Assembly: GCA_023622465.1 (NCBI GenBank)
Contig: JAMNZE010000101.1
Location: forward strand, 1 to 11,910
DNA: 11,910 nt
From: UBA5500 sp023622465
GTDB taxonomy: Bacteria > Bacillota > UBA994 > UBA5500
Reading direction: 5' to 3'
The stretch's first letter is position 1, and every line of letters starts with the position of its first letter. Positions 1-8,527 of the stretch are shown here, one piece after another. Position numbers and translations under genes: made by a program. The notes beneath the pieces were generated by a model that saw nothing but the letters and a program-made list of their open reading frames with translations, had not been told where the DNA came from and made no database searches.

Positions 1-1876
1 GCAAACGGCCCACCTTCACCACCCCCTCGGCACCCACACTGACTGTGGTATAAGTGCCCACTGGCGCTCCCAACTCTTCAACGGTGACACTACCATCGGC
101 CCGGATTCCTCCTCCGCGAAAGGCTCCCCGAACGGTAACGTCCCCCCCCGCTTGCACATGGGAATGGTCGTTGCACTGGCCTAAAATCTTCACACTTCCG
201 GTAGCCGTAACAGTTGAATTTAGCAAACTATTTACCCGCACGTCTCCCTGGGCAGAACTGGTGTCTCGAATTGCTGACCGCCATTCCTGGCATTTGCGCA
301 GCAGCGATTCTACCTGGCCCAGCTCCAGCCCCCTGTTGCCCCGCAACTTAGTGACCAGTTGCTGGGCAAACTCCTCCAAAGCTTGGGTGTTTAAGCGGGA
401 CGGCAACTGGCCCGCCCTTTGCTGAAACTCCTTAACCAGCTCGGGAATAGCTTGGCATTTATGTTGCAATAGCAGCTGAATTACTTGGGGGGTGGAAACG
501 ACAGCGCCGTGCATCCGCAACTGCTTGACACAAATAACAAGCTTTTCCAACTCCAAAACCAGCGCATCGAGAACATCGAGAAATCTACCCACAATGGCCA
601 AGGGCCCACCGGCCACTAGGGTGGAGGATAATACGTTCCCCCATACGTGGATGGAGCCACCGGCTTGTACCGTGGCCGCCGATACCAATCCCTGCACCAA
701 CACATCTTCGTTAGCGTTTACCAGCATGCCCTCTAGCACGTCGCCCAAAATGCGAATATGCCCGGAAAAATTGAGGTTGCCCGACTCCAAATCCACATTG
801 CCCCGATGCACCAGCACCGGCTCAATGCTAACCGACACCCAGTGGCCCTTGCTAGCTATTACCGGCCGTCCCGGTTCAACAGCGACGATCTCTGTCTCAT
901 TATGTAGCTCTACTCCTCTACCTAGCCGCAAAATGACATCGGCCGGTTGCTTAGGCAATACGGGTTCACCCTTTACCGAAAGGCCGCTACTGCCCAAAAC
1001 CGGCGGATGTTTGCGAGCTAACACGGCTCCCTTTACTACCGAGTTGATAGTAAACCGTTCCCTAAAATCAACTCTCTCCGAATCATCAACACTATTTTCA
1101 TATCGGGGTTCGGTCAAACAGAATAGTTCTACATATCCATCCTGGCTGGGTGTGGGTGGAACTCCTTCGGCCACCACCACCTCACCGCTGACCGCCTTTT
1201 CCGCAATCTGGCGACAAAGATGCCAATTAACCCCTTGTTTAATACCGAGCCTTTGCAATGCTTCCACCAACTCCGCAAAGGTTACCGGGCTAAAAAAGCT
1301 CTCTTCCTTTTCGGCTCTAAGACGCAGGACCCTACTAGGTGGAGAGTCACATAATTTATAGGTTCGTATTACTCGGGGCTTTAGCTTAATCACGGCCCTT
1401 ACTTCATCATCGATCAGTTCGATCCGCCATTTGCCGGCGATCTCCTCCTGGCAGGTTTTGATGCTTATCTTATCTTCATCGGTTACCTGCTGGGGTGCCC
1501 GTATCACTTTACCATTTACCCTTACTTCAATGCCGGGGCAGGGCACTAGAATGGGGAAAGGCCCCTTTTCCGGATGCCTAATTATTAATTGACCGTTGCG
1601 AACAGCGGCATAGGTTGCTTCTCTATCAACACCCAATTCAATTCGGCCCCTACGCAAGGTTTGCCAATTACCCCGTACGCATGATGTAGCCGCCGGCTGG
1701 GAAGCCTCCCGTAAGGCAACCCGAACCACGGCCTTCCGCCCCCCTATGCCGAGAACACCCGGTTCCCCCCAATCAACCACTTGCACATCCACCTCATTTT
1801 CCCGGGCGTTTAAAGTCTCTAGAGCCTGAGCAATCGCATCATCAATCGAATTGCCACTGACTATTAGTGCATCCAT
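1..1876 (-). CDS. FapA/DUF342 family protein, C-terminus cut by window edge
   Basis: An open frame without stops runs on the minus strand from ATG at 1876 to the left edge (625 codons, no stop reached). A strong Shine-Dalgarno (AAAGGGGGG, 1883-1891) sits 6 nt before the start. Residues 1-57 resemble a Jag-N type domain (SIDDAIAQALETL, ENEVDVQVVDWG, GVLGIGGRKAVVRV). Around residues 195-250 is the typical DUF342/FapA segment (TFAELVEALQRLGIKQGV, AEKAVSGEVVVAEGVPP). Residues about 310-430 show the repeated short beta-strand, Gly/Asn-rich pattern of the FapA beta-helix (GNVDLESGNLNFSGHIRILGDV, VQAGGSIHVWGNV). A helical, Gln/Leu-rich stretch follows (about 430-540), then a second beta-helix block to the edge (VQAGGDVTVRGAFRGGGI). 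The family is named for flagellar assembly protein A of Vibrio, but its role in Firmicutes is poorly defined and no flagellar gene is visible here. Family call is confident; function is not. Confidence 0.88.
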   Translation of the reverse strand, partial: MDALIVSGNSIDDAIAQALETLNARENEVDVQVVDWGEPGVLGIGGRKAVVRVALREASQPAATSCVRGNWQTLRRGRIELGVDREATYAAVRNGQLIIRHPEKGPFPILVPCPGIEVRVNGKVIRAPQQVTDEDKISIKTCQEEIAGKWRIELIDDEVRAVIKLKPRVIRTYKLCDSPPSRVLRLRAEKEESFFSPVTFAELVEALQRLGIKQGVNWHLCRQIAEKAVSGEVVVAEGVPPTPSQDGYVELFCLTEPRYENSVDDSERVDFRERFTINSVVKGAVLARKHPPVLGSSGLSVKGEPVLPKQPADVILRLGRGVELHNETEIVAVEPGRPVIASKGHWVSVSIEPVLVHRGNVDLESGNLNFSGHIRILGDVLEGMLVNANEDVLVQGLVSAATVQAGGSIHVWGNVLSSTLVAGGPLAIVGRFLDVLDALVLELEKLVICVKQLRMHGAVVSTPQVIQLLLQHKCQAIPELVKEFQQRAGQLPSRLNTQALEEFAQQLVTKLRGNRGLELGQVESLLRKCQEWRSAIRDTSSAQGDVRVNSLLNSTVTATGSVKILGQCNDHSHVQAGGDVTVRGAFRGGGIRADGSVTVEELGAPVGTYTTVSVGAEGVVKVGRL

Positions 1877-2003
1877 TTTTCGCCCCCCTTTAAATTGTTC
1901 TCTTTACCTAATTCTATCTGGGCATGTAGTCCTATAGATATAGCGCTTTCGACCTAGGTCCTAAGACCTTGCGGAAGCAAGCACCAAAAATTCAGGGGGC
2001 GGT

Positions 2004-2043
2004 CAAAATAAAGAGCTGTTCGCAAAACAGTATTGCGAACAGC
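2004..2043 (-). terminator. Rho-independent terminator of the regulator/amidohydrolase unit
   Basis: A perfect 11-bp stem pairs 2015-2025 (GCTGTTCGCAA) with 2033-2043, with a 7-nt loop. Read on the minus strand it is followed by TCTTTATTTTG, a U-rich tail. It begins 9 nt after the amidohydrolase stop at 2053. The arm and loop resemble the hairpin at 8634-8666. Confidence 0.9.
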
Positions 2044-2052
2044 CCCCAGACA

Positions 2053-3477
2053 CTACAGCTTATTTTCCCGCATGAACTGGGCATTTGTGCCGTTGATGCG
2101 TAGAAATTGTTCCCTTGCCGCCTGGCCAATGGCCTCCGGGAACTTAGCCACGGCAGCCAAGCACTCGCTTTCATCGATGGTTAGGAAGGTACCGTCTTTA
2201 TATATGACCCGGCCGTCTACCGCCACCAGTGCCACCTCATCGCCCCTAGCACTATAGACCAGGTTGGGAACAATGTTCCGCATAGGCTGGGTATACACCG
2301 GCATCATGGTGGGCTTTTGCAGATCGATAGCAATAAAGTCGGCCCGTTTCCCCACCTCTAAAGAACCAACCAGCTCACCTAAGCCTACCGCGCGCGCCCC
2401 TTCAATAGTGGCCATACGTAACGCACGCCAAGCGGGTAGCACCTCCGGATCTTGATACTTGATCTTATTAAATAGGGCCACCAATTTCATCTCATTGATG
2501 ATGTTATGACAATTGTTACCCGGTGCCTGATCGGAGCCGAGGGCCACATTGCCGCCGGCATCTTGGAAGGCCTTGGAGGGAGGCACTATGCCATCGATGA
2601 TGCCGATAGAACCGGGACAGACTACCATAGAAGCACCACTTTCAGCTACGACTCTGGCCTCTTCTTCGCTGGCATCGGTGAGATGTACGGCAATTAGCGT
2701 TTCATCTAGGTAGCCGATTTCCTGCAACCAGGCAATAGGCCGCTTACCATATCTTTGGACTACTTGATAGGTCTCCCGGTCACCCTGTTGGGTATGCATA
2801 TGTATCTTGGTTTGCCTTTCTTTGGCCAGGCGCTGCACCTTCAACAGCAAATCTTTGCTCAAGAAGTCGGCTCCCTGGGGCCCAAACAGTACTTTAATAC
2901 GTCCATTGCCCCGGTTATGCCACTTGTCAAAGAGCTCCAGGTTAGCTTGCAAGGTGGCCTCACCGCGGGCCGGATCAAATTCGTATAATTCCCCAGGAGC
3001 GTAAACCCGCGATTTAGCTTCTCTAATGGTACAGGTAATATTTCCCCTAGCACCCAACTGATAGATGAAATTGCAAACCGGCTCCATATGGGTGGAGTAG
3101 TCCCCCAGTGTGGTGGTACCTGCCTTGACAGCTTCGATAATAGCTAACTTGCTACCGGCCAAGTTGGCCTCAGCTGTGGTCACCGCGCTAAAGGGTTGCA
3201 GGCCATACATCATCCAGTATTTGGTGTCTTGAGCCAGGCCCCGTAAAATTGCTAGCGATGTGTGCATATGGGCGTCAATGAAGCCGGGAAAGATGGCATG
3301 ATGCTTGAGTTCTAATACTTCCTCCGCCTCATACTCCAAATCAACCAAGTTGGAGTCCACTAGGGCTACAATTTTGCCCCTATCCACCACCATGGCCACA
3401 CCTGATTTGTAGCCAACCCCTTCCCCTTCCATGGTAAAGAAGTGGGGTGCCTTGACTATCATATCGACCTTTTGCAA
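2053..3477 (-). CDS. Amidohydrolase superfamily protein (ATZ/TRZ and MTA/SAH-deaminase-like), catalytic Glu replaced by Gln
   Basis: A 474-residue TIM-barrel hydrolase of the metal-dependent amidohydrolase superfamily, cytosolic (no signal peptide). Metal-site residues are visible: H70-x-H72 in PGFIDAHMHTS, H228 in HMHTQQ, and D316 in LGSDQAPGNN. H265 (VHLTD) aligns with the conserved active-site His of the AHC motif when the following SGAS segment is used as anchor. The C-terminal LEVGKRADFIAIDL is the usual end-of-barrel motif. In deaminases the position 3 residues after the third His is Glu (HLAET); here it is Gln231. Start: TTG at 3477 has AAAGGGTG 6 nt upstream; the longer frame to 3522 lacks a ribosome site and would overlap the regulator gene. 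The gene starts 17 nt after the regulator stop, so the two are probably cotranscribed. Substrate cannot be read from sequence; amino-purine, triazine-like or other cyclic amidine compounds are family possibilities only. Confidence 0.85.
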   Translation of the reverse strand: MQKVDMIVKAPHFFTMEGEGVGYKSGVAMVVDRGKIVALVDSNLVDLEYEAEEVLELKHHAIFPGFIDAHMHTSLAILRGLAQDTKYWMMYGLQPFSAVTTAEANLAGSKLAIIEAVKAGTTTLGDYSTHMEPVCNFIYQLGARGNITCTIREAKSRVYAPGELYEFDPARGEATLQANLELFDKWHNRGNGRIKVLFGPQGADFLSKDLLLKVQRLAKERQTKIHMHTQQGDRETYQVVQRYGKRPIAWLQEIGYLDETLIAVHLTDASEEEARVVAESGASMVVCPGSIGIIDGIVPPSKAFQDAGGNVALGSDQAPGNNCHNIINEMKLVALFNKIKYQDPEVLPAWRALRMATIEGARAVGLGELVGSLEVGKRADFIAIDLQKPTMMPVYTQPMRNIVPNLVYSARGDEVALVAVDGRVIYKDGTFLTIDESECLAAVAKFPEAIGQAAREQFLRINGTNAQFMRENKL

Positions 3478-3494
3478 TTCACTCACCCTTTCTA

Positions 3495-4919
3495 CTACTG
3501 GGCTTCTTTCTTCGTATACCAAACACCAATAGCGGTACGGTTGGGCAAATTTAATTTGCGCAGGATATTGGACACATGGGTTTTTATGGTTTTCTCGCTT
3601 AAATTTAGCTGAGCGGCAGCGGTTTTATTACTCTCACCGGCAGCTATTAGTTGGGCAACTTCCATTTCCCTCGGTGTAAGCGGGTTTTCCACCTTGTTTT
3701 CCTGGGGCTGGGGCATATCTGCTAATTTCCCCCATAAGTGAACAAAGTGGGACAAAAAATCGATGCCCAAATCTAATAGCTCGGGCACCAGCCCCTCCAC
3801 CTCTGAACCTTTGGCGTACACATAGGCAACGACCAAGCCCCCATGTTCCAGAGGGATTCTCACAAGGTCAGGAATGTCTTCCTCCTCATAACAATCAGTG
3901 AAGCCAATTCGCACCCAACTTAATCCCCACAATACCGAAATCAAAGCTTCGATATCGGCCAGCGTTTCCAGATCAAACTCGGCTAAACGATCAACCAGCT
4001 GGGCTTGACCTCGCAATTGGCATTTAGCCCGTAAGAGGCTTTCATTGGACTGGGCTAGGGCAGCCCACACGGAACTGTGCCGTTTCACCAAAGTCAACAG
4101 CTCGCGGGTATGGGGACTATGGAGGTAATCTCGCTGGGCGAAAGCTATTTTCAACACAGCAATCATGTTGTTTCCCCAACCTAAAGGCAGATAAATAGCG
4201 CTATAGCCGGCCAATTGGGGCAATATATGGCTAGGCACCCCCGGATCTTCGGCCAAATTGTCCAGGATACGCTCTTGCCCATCTAGTAAGCATTTGCCCC
4301 AAATTCCGGCCAGAGGCAGCTCTTCCGGCACATCTTCTGGGCAGTTACCTATCCGGGCCACCAGCCGTCCGGTGCCGGCGGGTGTCTTGATCCGGAGCAC
4401 CGCCATCGTTACGCCGGGAATTGCATCGACTAACTCCCCGATATGCCGATAACAGTCCGCACTGGTCAGTTGTCCATCGGGCAGACGGGCCCTTTCAATC
4501 ATGGCCACAAAATCTGGCTCATAATAGGCGCTAACCTGTCCCTGCAGATATTGCCACAAAAGACGCTGAATAGATTCAAAATCCCTTTTCGTCGAAGTCC
4601 CGGGATGCCGCTCCGACCCTATACCTGTGAGCAACGCTAATTCCATTCCGGCTACGCTGAAGCGGGATCCTATTAGGGAACAATCTTGCAAGCCAATTTG
4701 CTCCGTAACTCCGGCGGGAAGGGTGTTTAGCTGGTCCTTAATGGTTAACCAATGGCTAGCAAACCATTCACTGTTATCACTGGTAGTAACGATAATCGTC
4801 CCCGTCCCCCCATCTAGCAAGGTGAGAGAGGCCCCCAAACGGGCAGATAAGGCTTCGAGGAGAGTTTCTAATCCCCTATTATCAACAAAGCTAAAAAGTC
4901 TATGTTCTTGTCCTATCAA
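3495..4919 (-). CDS. LuxR-family transcriptional regulator with N-terminal sensor and GAF-like domains
   Basis: A 474-residue protein whose last 63 residues form a GerE/LuxR helix-turn-helix (LTPREMEVAQLIAAGESNKT, LSEKTIKTHVSNILRKLNL). Residues about 1-110 form an alpha/beta sensory domain (ARLGASLTLLDGGTGTIIV) that could be PocR- or GAF-like. Residues about 150-285 look like a GAF domain (PGVTMAVLRIKTPAGTGRLVARIG, GYSAIYLPLGWGNNMIAVLKIAF). A third alpha/beta segment (about 315-395) precedes the DNA-binding domain. No receiver domain with a phosphoacceptor Asp is seen, so direct ligand sensing is more likely than phosphorylation. Start: TTG at 4919 has AAGAGGGTGG 5 nt upstream (4925-4934); an upstream in-frame TTG at 4940 has no ribosome site. 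It lies directly before the amidohydrolase and likely controls it; the ligand is unknown. Confidence 0.87.
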   Translation of the reverse strand: MIGQEHRLFSFVDNRGLETLLEALSARLGASLTLLDGGTGTIIVTTSDNSEWFASHWLTIKDQLNTLPAGVTEQIGLQDCSLIGSRFSVAGMELALLTGIGSERHPGTSTKRDFESIQRLLWQYLQGQVSAYYEPDFVAMIERARLPDGQLTSADCYRHIGELVDAIPGVTMAVLRIKTPAGTGRLVARIGNCPEDVPEELPLAGIWGKCLLDGQERILDNLAEDPGVPSHILPQLAGYSAIYLPLGWGNNMIAVLKIAFAQRDYLHSPHTRELLTLVKRHSSVWAALAQSNESLLRAKCQLRGQAQLVDRLAEFDLETLADIEALISVLWGLSWVRIGFTDCYEEEDIPDLVRIPLEHGGLVVAYVYAKGSEVEGLVPELLDLGIDFLSHFVHLWGKLADMPQPQENKVENPLTPREMEVAQLIAAGESNKTAAAQLNLSEKTIKTHVSNILRKLNLPNRTAIGVWYTKKEAQ

Positions 4920-4940
4920 TTTGACCACCCTCTTTGTCAA

Positions 4941-5240
4941 GATATAACTCGGGCGTTAATTATAGTATATTTAACCGGATTAGCCGTCTACAATTGTCTT
5001 AAAATTGCCAGCTGCCTACCACTTATAGAAGCATTTGCCGTCTTCCTACAGTTCTCCTGCCACAGTATATAAACAAACCACCCTGGACCAATACTTGCCA
5101 TTGAAGAATAGGGCCATTCTTAGCAGAAGGTTAACATCCCATCCCTAGCTAAGGAGACCACTCCAAGATATACTTAATACATCACGGGGCCGGAGGTAAA
5201 TAGGATAAGGGCCGGTCACGGCCGCAAAGCAACTATAAAG
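4941..5240. other. Divergent intergenic region between regulator and pyrophosphatase genes
   Basis: About 300 bases without a gene. It carries the possible regulator promoter at 4959-4993 (minus) and several AT-rich stretches (TATATAAAC at 5066-5074, GATATACTTAAT at 5167-5178) that could hold the pyrophosphatase promoter, but none has a convincing -35 at 16-18 nt. Small hairpins occur at 5152-5163 (GGAG/CTCC) and 5210-5223 (GGCCG/CGGCC), the latter in the pyrophosphatase leader. I recognise no riboswitch, T-box or small gene. Confidence 0.6.
4964..4993 (-). promoter_or_regulatory. Possible sigma-A promoter of the LuxR regulator gene
   Basis: On the minus strand TTGTAG (4988-4993) is followed after 18 nt by TATACT (4964-4969), and an overlapping TATAAT lies at 4959-4964. 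The -10 is good, the -35 matches only TTG. It is 45-74 nt before the TTG start at 4919, a reasonable distance. Not decisive. Confidence 0.4.
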
Positions 5241-5252
5241 GTGGTGCAAAAT

Positions 5253-5759
5253 ATGGAACGAGATTATGTAGAGGCTTTCATAGAGATACCTAAGGGTAGC
5301 AGCAACAAATATGAATACGACGAGGAACGCAAAGTGTTTGTATTGGACCGCCCACTTTTTTCGCCCATGTTTTATCCGGCAGACTACGGATTTATCCCCA
5401 ATACCCTGGCGGACGACGGTGACCCCTTGGATATCATGGTCTTAATGGCCAACCCGACTTTTCCCGGCTGTCTAATTAAGTGCCGGGTCATCGGCATGTT
5501 CCTCATGTCCGATGAAAAGGGGCATGACGAAAAGATTATCGCTGTGCCGGTTAATGACCCCCGCTACGCGGAGATTAAGAAAGTGGATGATATGGGCCCC
5601 CATCTAAAGCTAGAATTCGAACACTTTTTCTCCGAGTATAAACAGCTGGAGGGAAAGAAGGTTTCGGTGGAGGGATGGGCGGATCGCACGCGGGCCCTGC
5701 AAGCGGTGGCGAAGGCAAAAGCCAACTTCATCGAGGCGAAAGGGAACAAACAAAATTAG
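5253..5759 (+). CDS. ppa: Inorganic pyrophosphatase, soluble family I
   Basis: Hydrolyses pyrophosphate to two phosphates (EC 3.6.1.1) in the cytosol, pulling biosynthetic reactions forward. The 168-residue length is normal for bacterial family I enzymes. The residues known from the E. coli active site are all present by alignment: E11, K19, E21, R33, Y41, Y45, the signature D55-G-D57-P-L-D60, D87, D92, K94, and Y129-K130. Start: ATG at 5253 has AAGGTGGTG (5238-5246) 6 nt upstream; the in-frame GTG codons at 5241 and 5244 lie inside that ribosome site and are unlikely starts. It is the only complete plus-strand gene in the window, stands alone, and ends at its own terminator. Confidence 0.97.
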   Translation: MERDYVEAFIEIPKGSSNKYEYDEERKVFVLDRPLFSPMFYPADYGFIPNTLADDGDPLDIMVLMANPTFPGCLIKCRVIGMFLMSDEKGHDEKIIAVPVNDPRYAEIKKVDDMGPHLKLEFEHFFSEYKQLEGKKVSVEGWADRTRALQAVAKAKANFIEAKGNKQN

Positions 5760-5763
5760 TAAT

Positions 5764-5800
5764 AGGGGCGTCGCCGAGTTGCAAGGCGACACCCCTTTTT
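5764..5800 (+). terminator. Rho-independent terminator after pyrophosphatase, possibly bidirectional
   Basis: Stem AGGGGcGTCGCC (5764-5775) pairs with GGCGACaCCCCT (5785-5796), one C/A mismatch, 9-nt loop, followed by a T run to 5800. It begins 4 nt after the ppa stop. It also lies 16 nt past the stop of the convergent ABC gene (5816), where the stem could help end that transcript, though the tail on that side (ATTACTAATTTTG) is weaker. Confidence 0.92.
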
Positions 5801-5815
5801 AACTACTTTCGAGTC

Positions 5816-8458
5816 TTACTCGGTACGCAAGGCAGCAACCGGATCCTTTCTTGCCGCTTGAGCAGCAGGGATTAAACCGGCCACCAAAGTCAGCCCCATG
5901 CTAATGAGCACCAATACGATGGCCCCCTTCCAGGGCAGGACGGCAATACCGGAAACGCCTGTTAAAGAGGTAAGTATACTATTGGTCGGTATCAGCAATA
6001 GTAGGGAGATACCGATGCCAATGAGGCCGGCTGCAAAACCGATAATCAGGGTCTCCGCATTGAAGATATTGGCAATGTTGCGCTGCGATGCGCCAATACT
6101 GCGCAGGATGCCAATCTCTTTCGTTCGCTCCAGAACCGAGATATAGGTGATGATGCCGATCATAATAGACGATACTACCAGAGAAATGGCCACAAAGCCG
6201 ATCAACACGTAGCTAATCATGTTGATGATGGTAGTTATCGAAGAGATCATCTGGCCTACAATATCCGTATAACTGATGGTCATATCTTCTCGCCCCGCCG
6301 CTATCTGAGCAGCGTTATATTCATCAATAATGGCCTCAATCTCGTCTTTGGCCTGGAAAGAGAGCGGGTAAAGGTTAATGACCGCCGGCCGCTCCTTGTC
6401 TACCACCCCTATGGCCTTGAGGTTATCTTCATAGGAGGCGGAGCCACCGGCGCGGGCGCGAATCTGCTCCCCAAAAATGCGCAAAATCTCTTCCTCTGGC
6501 ATAGCCAAGCTCATGGCCTGAAATTGCTGCTGTTCCTGGGGCGACAACTGGCCTATGAACTCTTGAATATCCTCCATGGTCAGGCTTTCCACATAACTAT
6601 CGATATCAAATGGCAAATTGGTGAAGACATTCGTTTCTGGATCGGCCAACTGCGCTTTGGCAATTTCGCTGTTATTGTTGCCTTGCACCACGTAGTCGGT
6701 CAGGGCAGAGGTATAAGCAACGGTACCGGTTATGGAAGCGGCACTTACCTCCGGTTTTGGCCGCAGTATACCCACTACTTCTAGTTCTAAAGCATCGTTG
6801 ATCAGGTCAACCATATATTGCTCATCATCGCGCATATCCTTCCAGGTGTCAGTCGCCTCATCATATTGATAGTAGTCGGCGTTGAGTACCAATTTGAAAG
6901 TGGTGCCTAGAATCTCTTCATAGGTAAAGGATACCTGTTCCGGCTTCTCCACCTCTTCGCCGTCGGCTACCGCCTCGGCCATTGCCTTGTATTCTTCCGG
7001 GTCCATCAGCCCGATGGCGTAGAGAGCCATATCGCTGATCTCGTTGTTCCGATCCACCACAATTACTACTTCGTCGTGGGCATCTTCAGCTGGGAAACGT
7101 CCGGCTAGCACGTCATATTGTGACTCCAGCAACGCCCTATTGCCCAGCATCTCTTGAAAAACGCTAAAATGCCCCACGCCACTCATGCCTGGCATACCAA
7201 AGCTACCTGCGCGTCCTCTGCCACCTCTAGTAAACAACTCGCTAGGGTTAAGCTGGAGAACACCGTCGGTGGTATCCGAACTGTAAATCTGTAAATCCAG
7301 ATCATATCCGTATTGAATCGAGGAGACATAATCGAGGATATCGGTTTGTCCGCTCTCGATGTAGTCCTTAAAAGCCCTTAAATCATTGGTTTTCGTTACC
7401 GTACTCATGGAGGATAGTAGATTGGTAGCAATATTATTGGAATAGACCTTGTCCCGATCATGTTCCACCTTATCGGGCCTATTTTGCTCCATCAAAGTAG
7501 AGATCATGGAGTTCATATCCACGCTTTCGCGTTCAATACTGATCGGATACGTAGATAAGGTATCTTTCTGTACGTCCCGAATATAGGCATTCATACCACT
7601 GGAAAGGGCTAATATCAGCGCGATACCGATAATGCCAATGCTACCGGCGAAGGAGGTGAGGATGGTTCTAGCCATTTTCGTTCGCAAGTTATTCAGGCTC
7701 AAGGACAGAGCCGTAAGAAAGGACATGGATGTCCTGCCCATACTTTTGTGCTCTGGCTCTGACCTATCCTCCTCATCGAGTATGTAGGGATCCGAGTCGT
7801 CAATTACCCTCCCGTCGCGCAAGCGTATGATGCGAGTTGCGTATTTGTTGGCCAACTCCGCATTATGGGTCACCATGATGACCAGCCGATCTTGGGCTAC
7901 TTCCTTAAGCAAATCCATAACCTGCAGACTTGTTTCGCTATCCAACGCGCCTGTAGGTTCATCGGCCAGCAGGATATCCGGGTTGTTCACGAGAGCACGG
8001 GCAATAGCCACTCGCTGCATTTGCCCTCCCGACAGTTGATTAGGCTTCTTGTGGAGCTGGTCACCCAGACCTACCTTCTCCAGCGCTTCCTTGGCCCGCC
8101 GGGTGCGTTCCGCCTTGGAAATACCAGAAAGGGTCAATGACAGCTCCACATTGGCCAGTACGGAAAGATGGGGAATTAGGTTATAGCTTTGAAAGACGAA
8201 ACCGATAGTATGGTTGCGATAAGCGTCCCAATCCCGATCGGTGTACTGTTCGGTTGATATACCATTGATGATGATATTGCCACTGTCGTAACGGTCAAGC
8301 CCACCAATAATATTTAATAGCGTCGTTTTGCCCGATCCGCTGGGCCCCAGAATGGCAACAAATTCGTTGTCTCGTAAATTCAACGTCACGTCATCTAGGG
8401 CCGTTTGCACCAAATCGCCGGTGATATATCGCTTGCTTACATTCTTTATCTCTAGCAT
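5816..8458 (-). CDS. ABC transporter, fused ATPase and FtsX/MacB-type permease
   Basis: An 880-residue single-chain transporter half. ATPase domain, residues 1-220: Walker A GPSGSGKT (38-45), Q-loop Q90, signature LSGGQ (142-146), Walker B ILLADEP (162-168), H-loop H198. A charged linker (about 220-245) leads to the permease: first membrane helix about 265-286, a very large extracytoplasmic domain about 290-735, then three helices at about 747-772, 803-824 and 842-864. ERTKEIGILRSIGAS (about 777-791) and the C-terminal AARKDPVAALR are FtsX/MacB family hallmarks. MacB-type proteins act by mechanotransmission, moving substrates outside the membrane (peptides, antibiotics, lipids) rather than through a channel. 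Start: ATG at 8458 has AAGGAGG (8465-8471) 6 nt upstream; an ATG 18 nt earlier overlaps this site. The outer domain is about twice the size of MacB's. Substrate is unknown. A TetR-type operator lies in its promoter region. Confidence 0.92.
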   Translation of the reverse strand: MLEIKNVSKRYITGDLVQTALDDVTLNLRDNEFVAILGPSGSGKTTLLNIIGGLDRYDSGNIIINGISTEQYTDRDWDAYRNHTIGFVFQSYNLIPHLSVLANVELSLTLSGISKAERTRRAKEALEKVGLGDQLHKKPNQLSGGQMQRVAIARALVNNPDILLADEPTGALDSETSLQVMDLLKEVAQDRLVIMVTHNAELANKYATRIIRLRDGRVIDDSDPYILDEEDRSEPEHKSMGRTSMSFLTALSLSLNNLRTKMARTILTSFAGSIGIIGIALILALSSGMNAYIRDVQKDTLSTYPISIERESVDMNSMISTLMEQNRPDKVEHDRDKVYSNNIATNLLSSMSTVTKTNDLRAFKDYIESGQTDILDYVSSIQYGYDLDLQIYSSDTTDGVLQLNPSELFTRGGRGRAGSFGMPGMSGVGHFSVFQEMLGNRALLESQYDVLAGRFPAEDAHDEVVIVVDRNNEISDMALYAIGLMDPEEYKAMAEAVADGEEVEKPEQVSFTYEEILGTTFKLVLNADYYQYDEATDTWKDMRDDEQYMVDLINDALELEVVGILRPKPEVSAASITGTVAYTSALTDYVVQGNNNSEIAKAQLADPETNVFTNLPFDIDSYVESLTMEDIQEFIGQLSPQEQQQFQAMSLAMPEEEILRIFGEQIRARAGGSASYEDNLKAIGVVDKERPAVINLYPLSFQAKDEIEAIIDEYNAAQIAAGREDMTISYTDIVGQMISSITTIINMISYVLIGFVAISLVVSSIMIGIITYISVLERTKEIGILRSIGASQRNIANIFNAETLIIGFAAGLIGIGISLLLLIPTNSILTSLTGVSGIAVLPWKGAIVLVLISMGLTLVAGLIPAAQAARKDPVAALRTE

Positions 8459-8527
8459 TCCAAACCTCCTTATCATCCATTTCCAACTTCAGCATTCCCC
8501 TAGAGCACGAGAAAATGCTCAAGCTAA

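Noticed and set aside
54..1361. Two plus-strand open frames (54-425 and 492-1361)
   Set aside because: They are antisense shadows of the FapA-like gene. Their translations are Ser/Thr/Pro-rich without domain patterns, while the minus-strand frame is open over the whole region and has clear family motifs and a ribosome site.
2053..3522. Loss of the catalytic His in the amidohydrolase (VHLTD in place of AHCVHLTD)
   Set aside because: Anchoring on the following SGAS segment shows that H265 aligns with the conserved His of AHC, so only the Glu-to-Gln change stands.
4941..5240. Riboswitch or T-box in the pyrophosphatase leader
   Set aside because: Only short isolated hairpins are present. I see no T-box sequence or known riboswitch core, and no terminator/antiterminator pair before the start.
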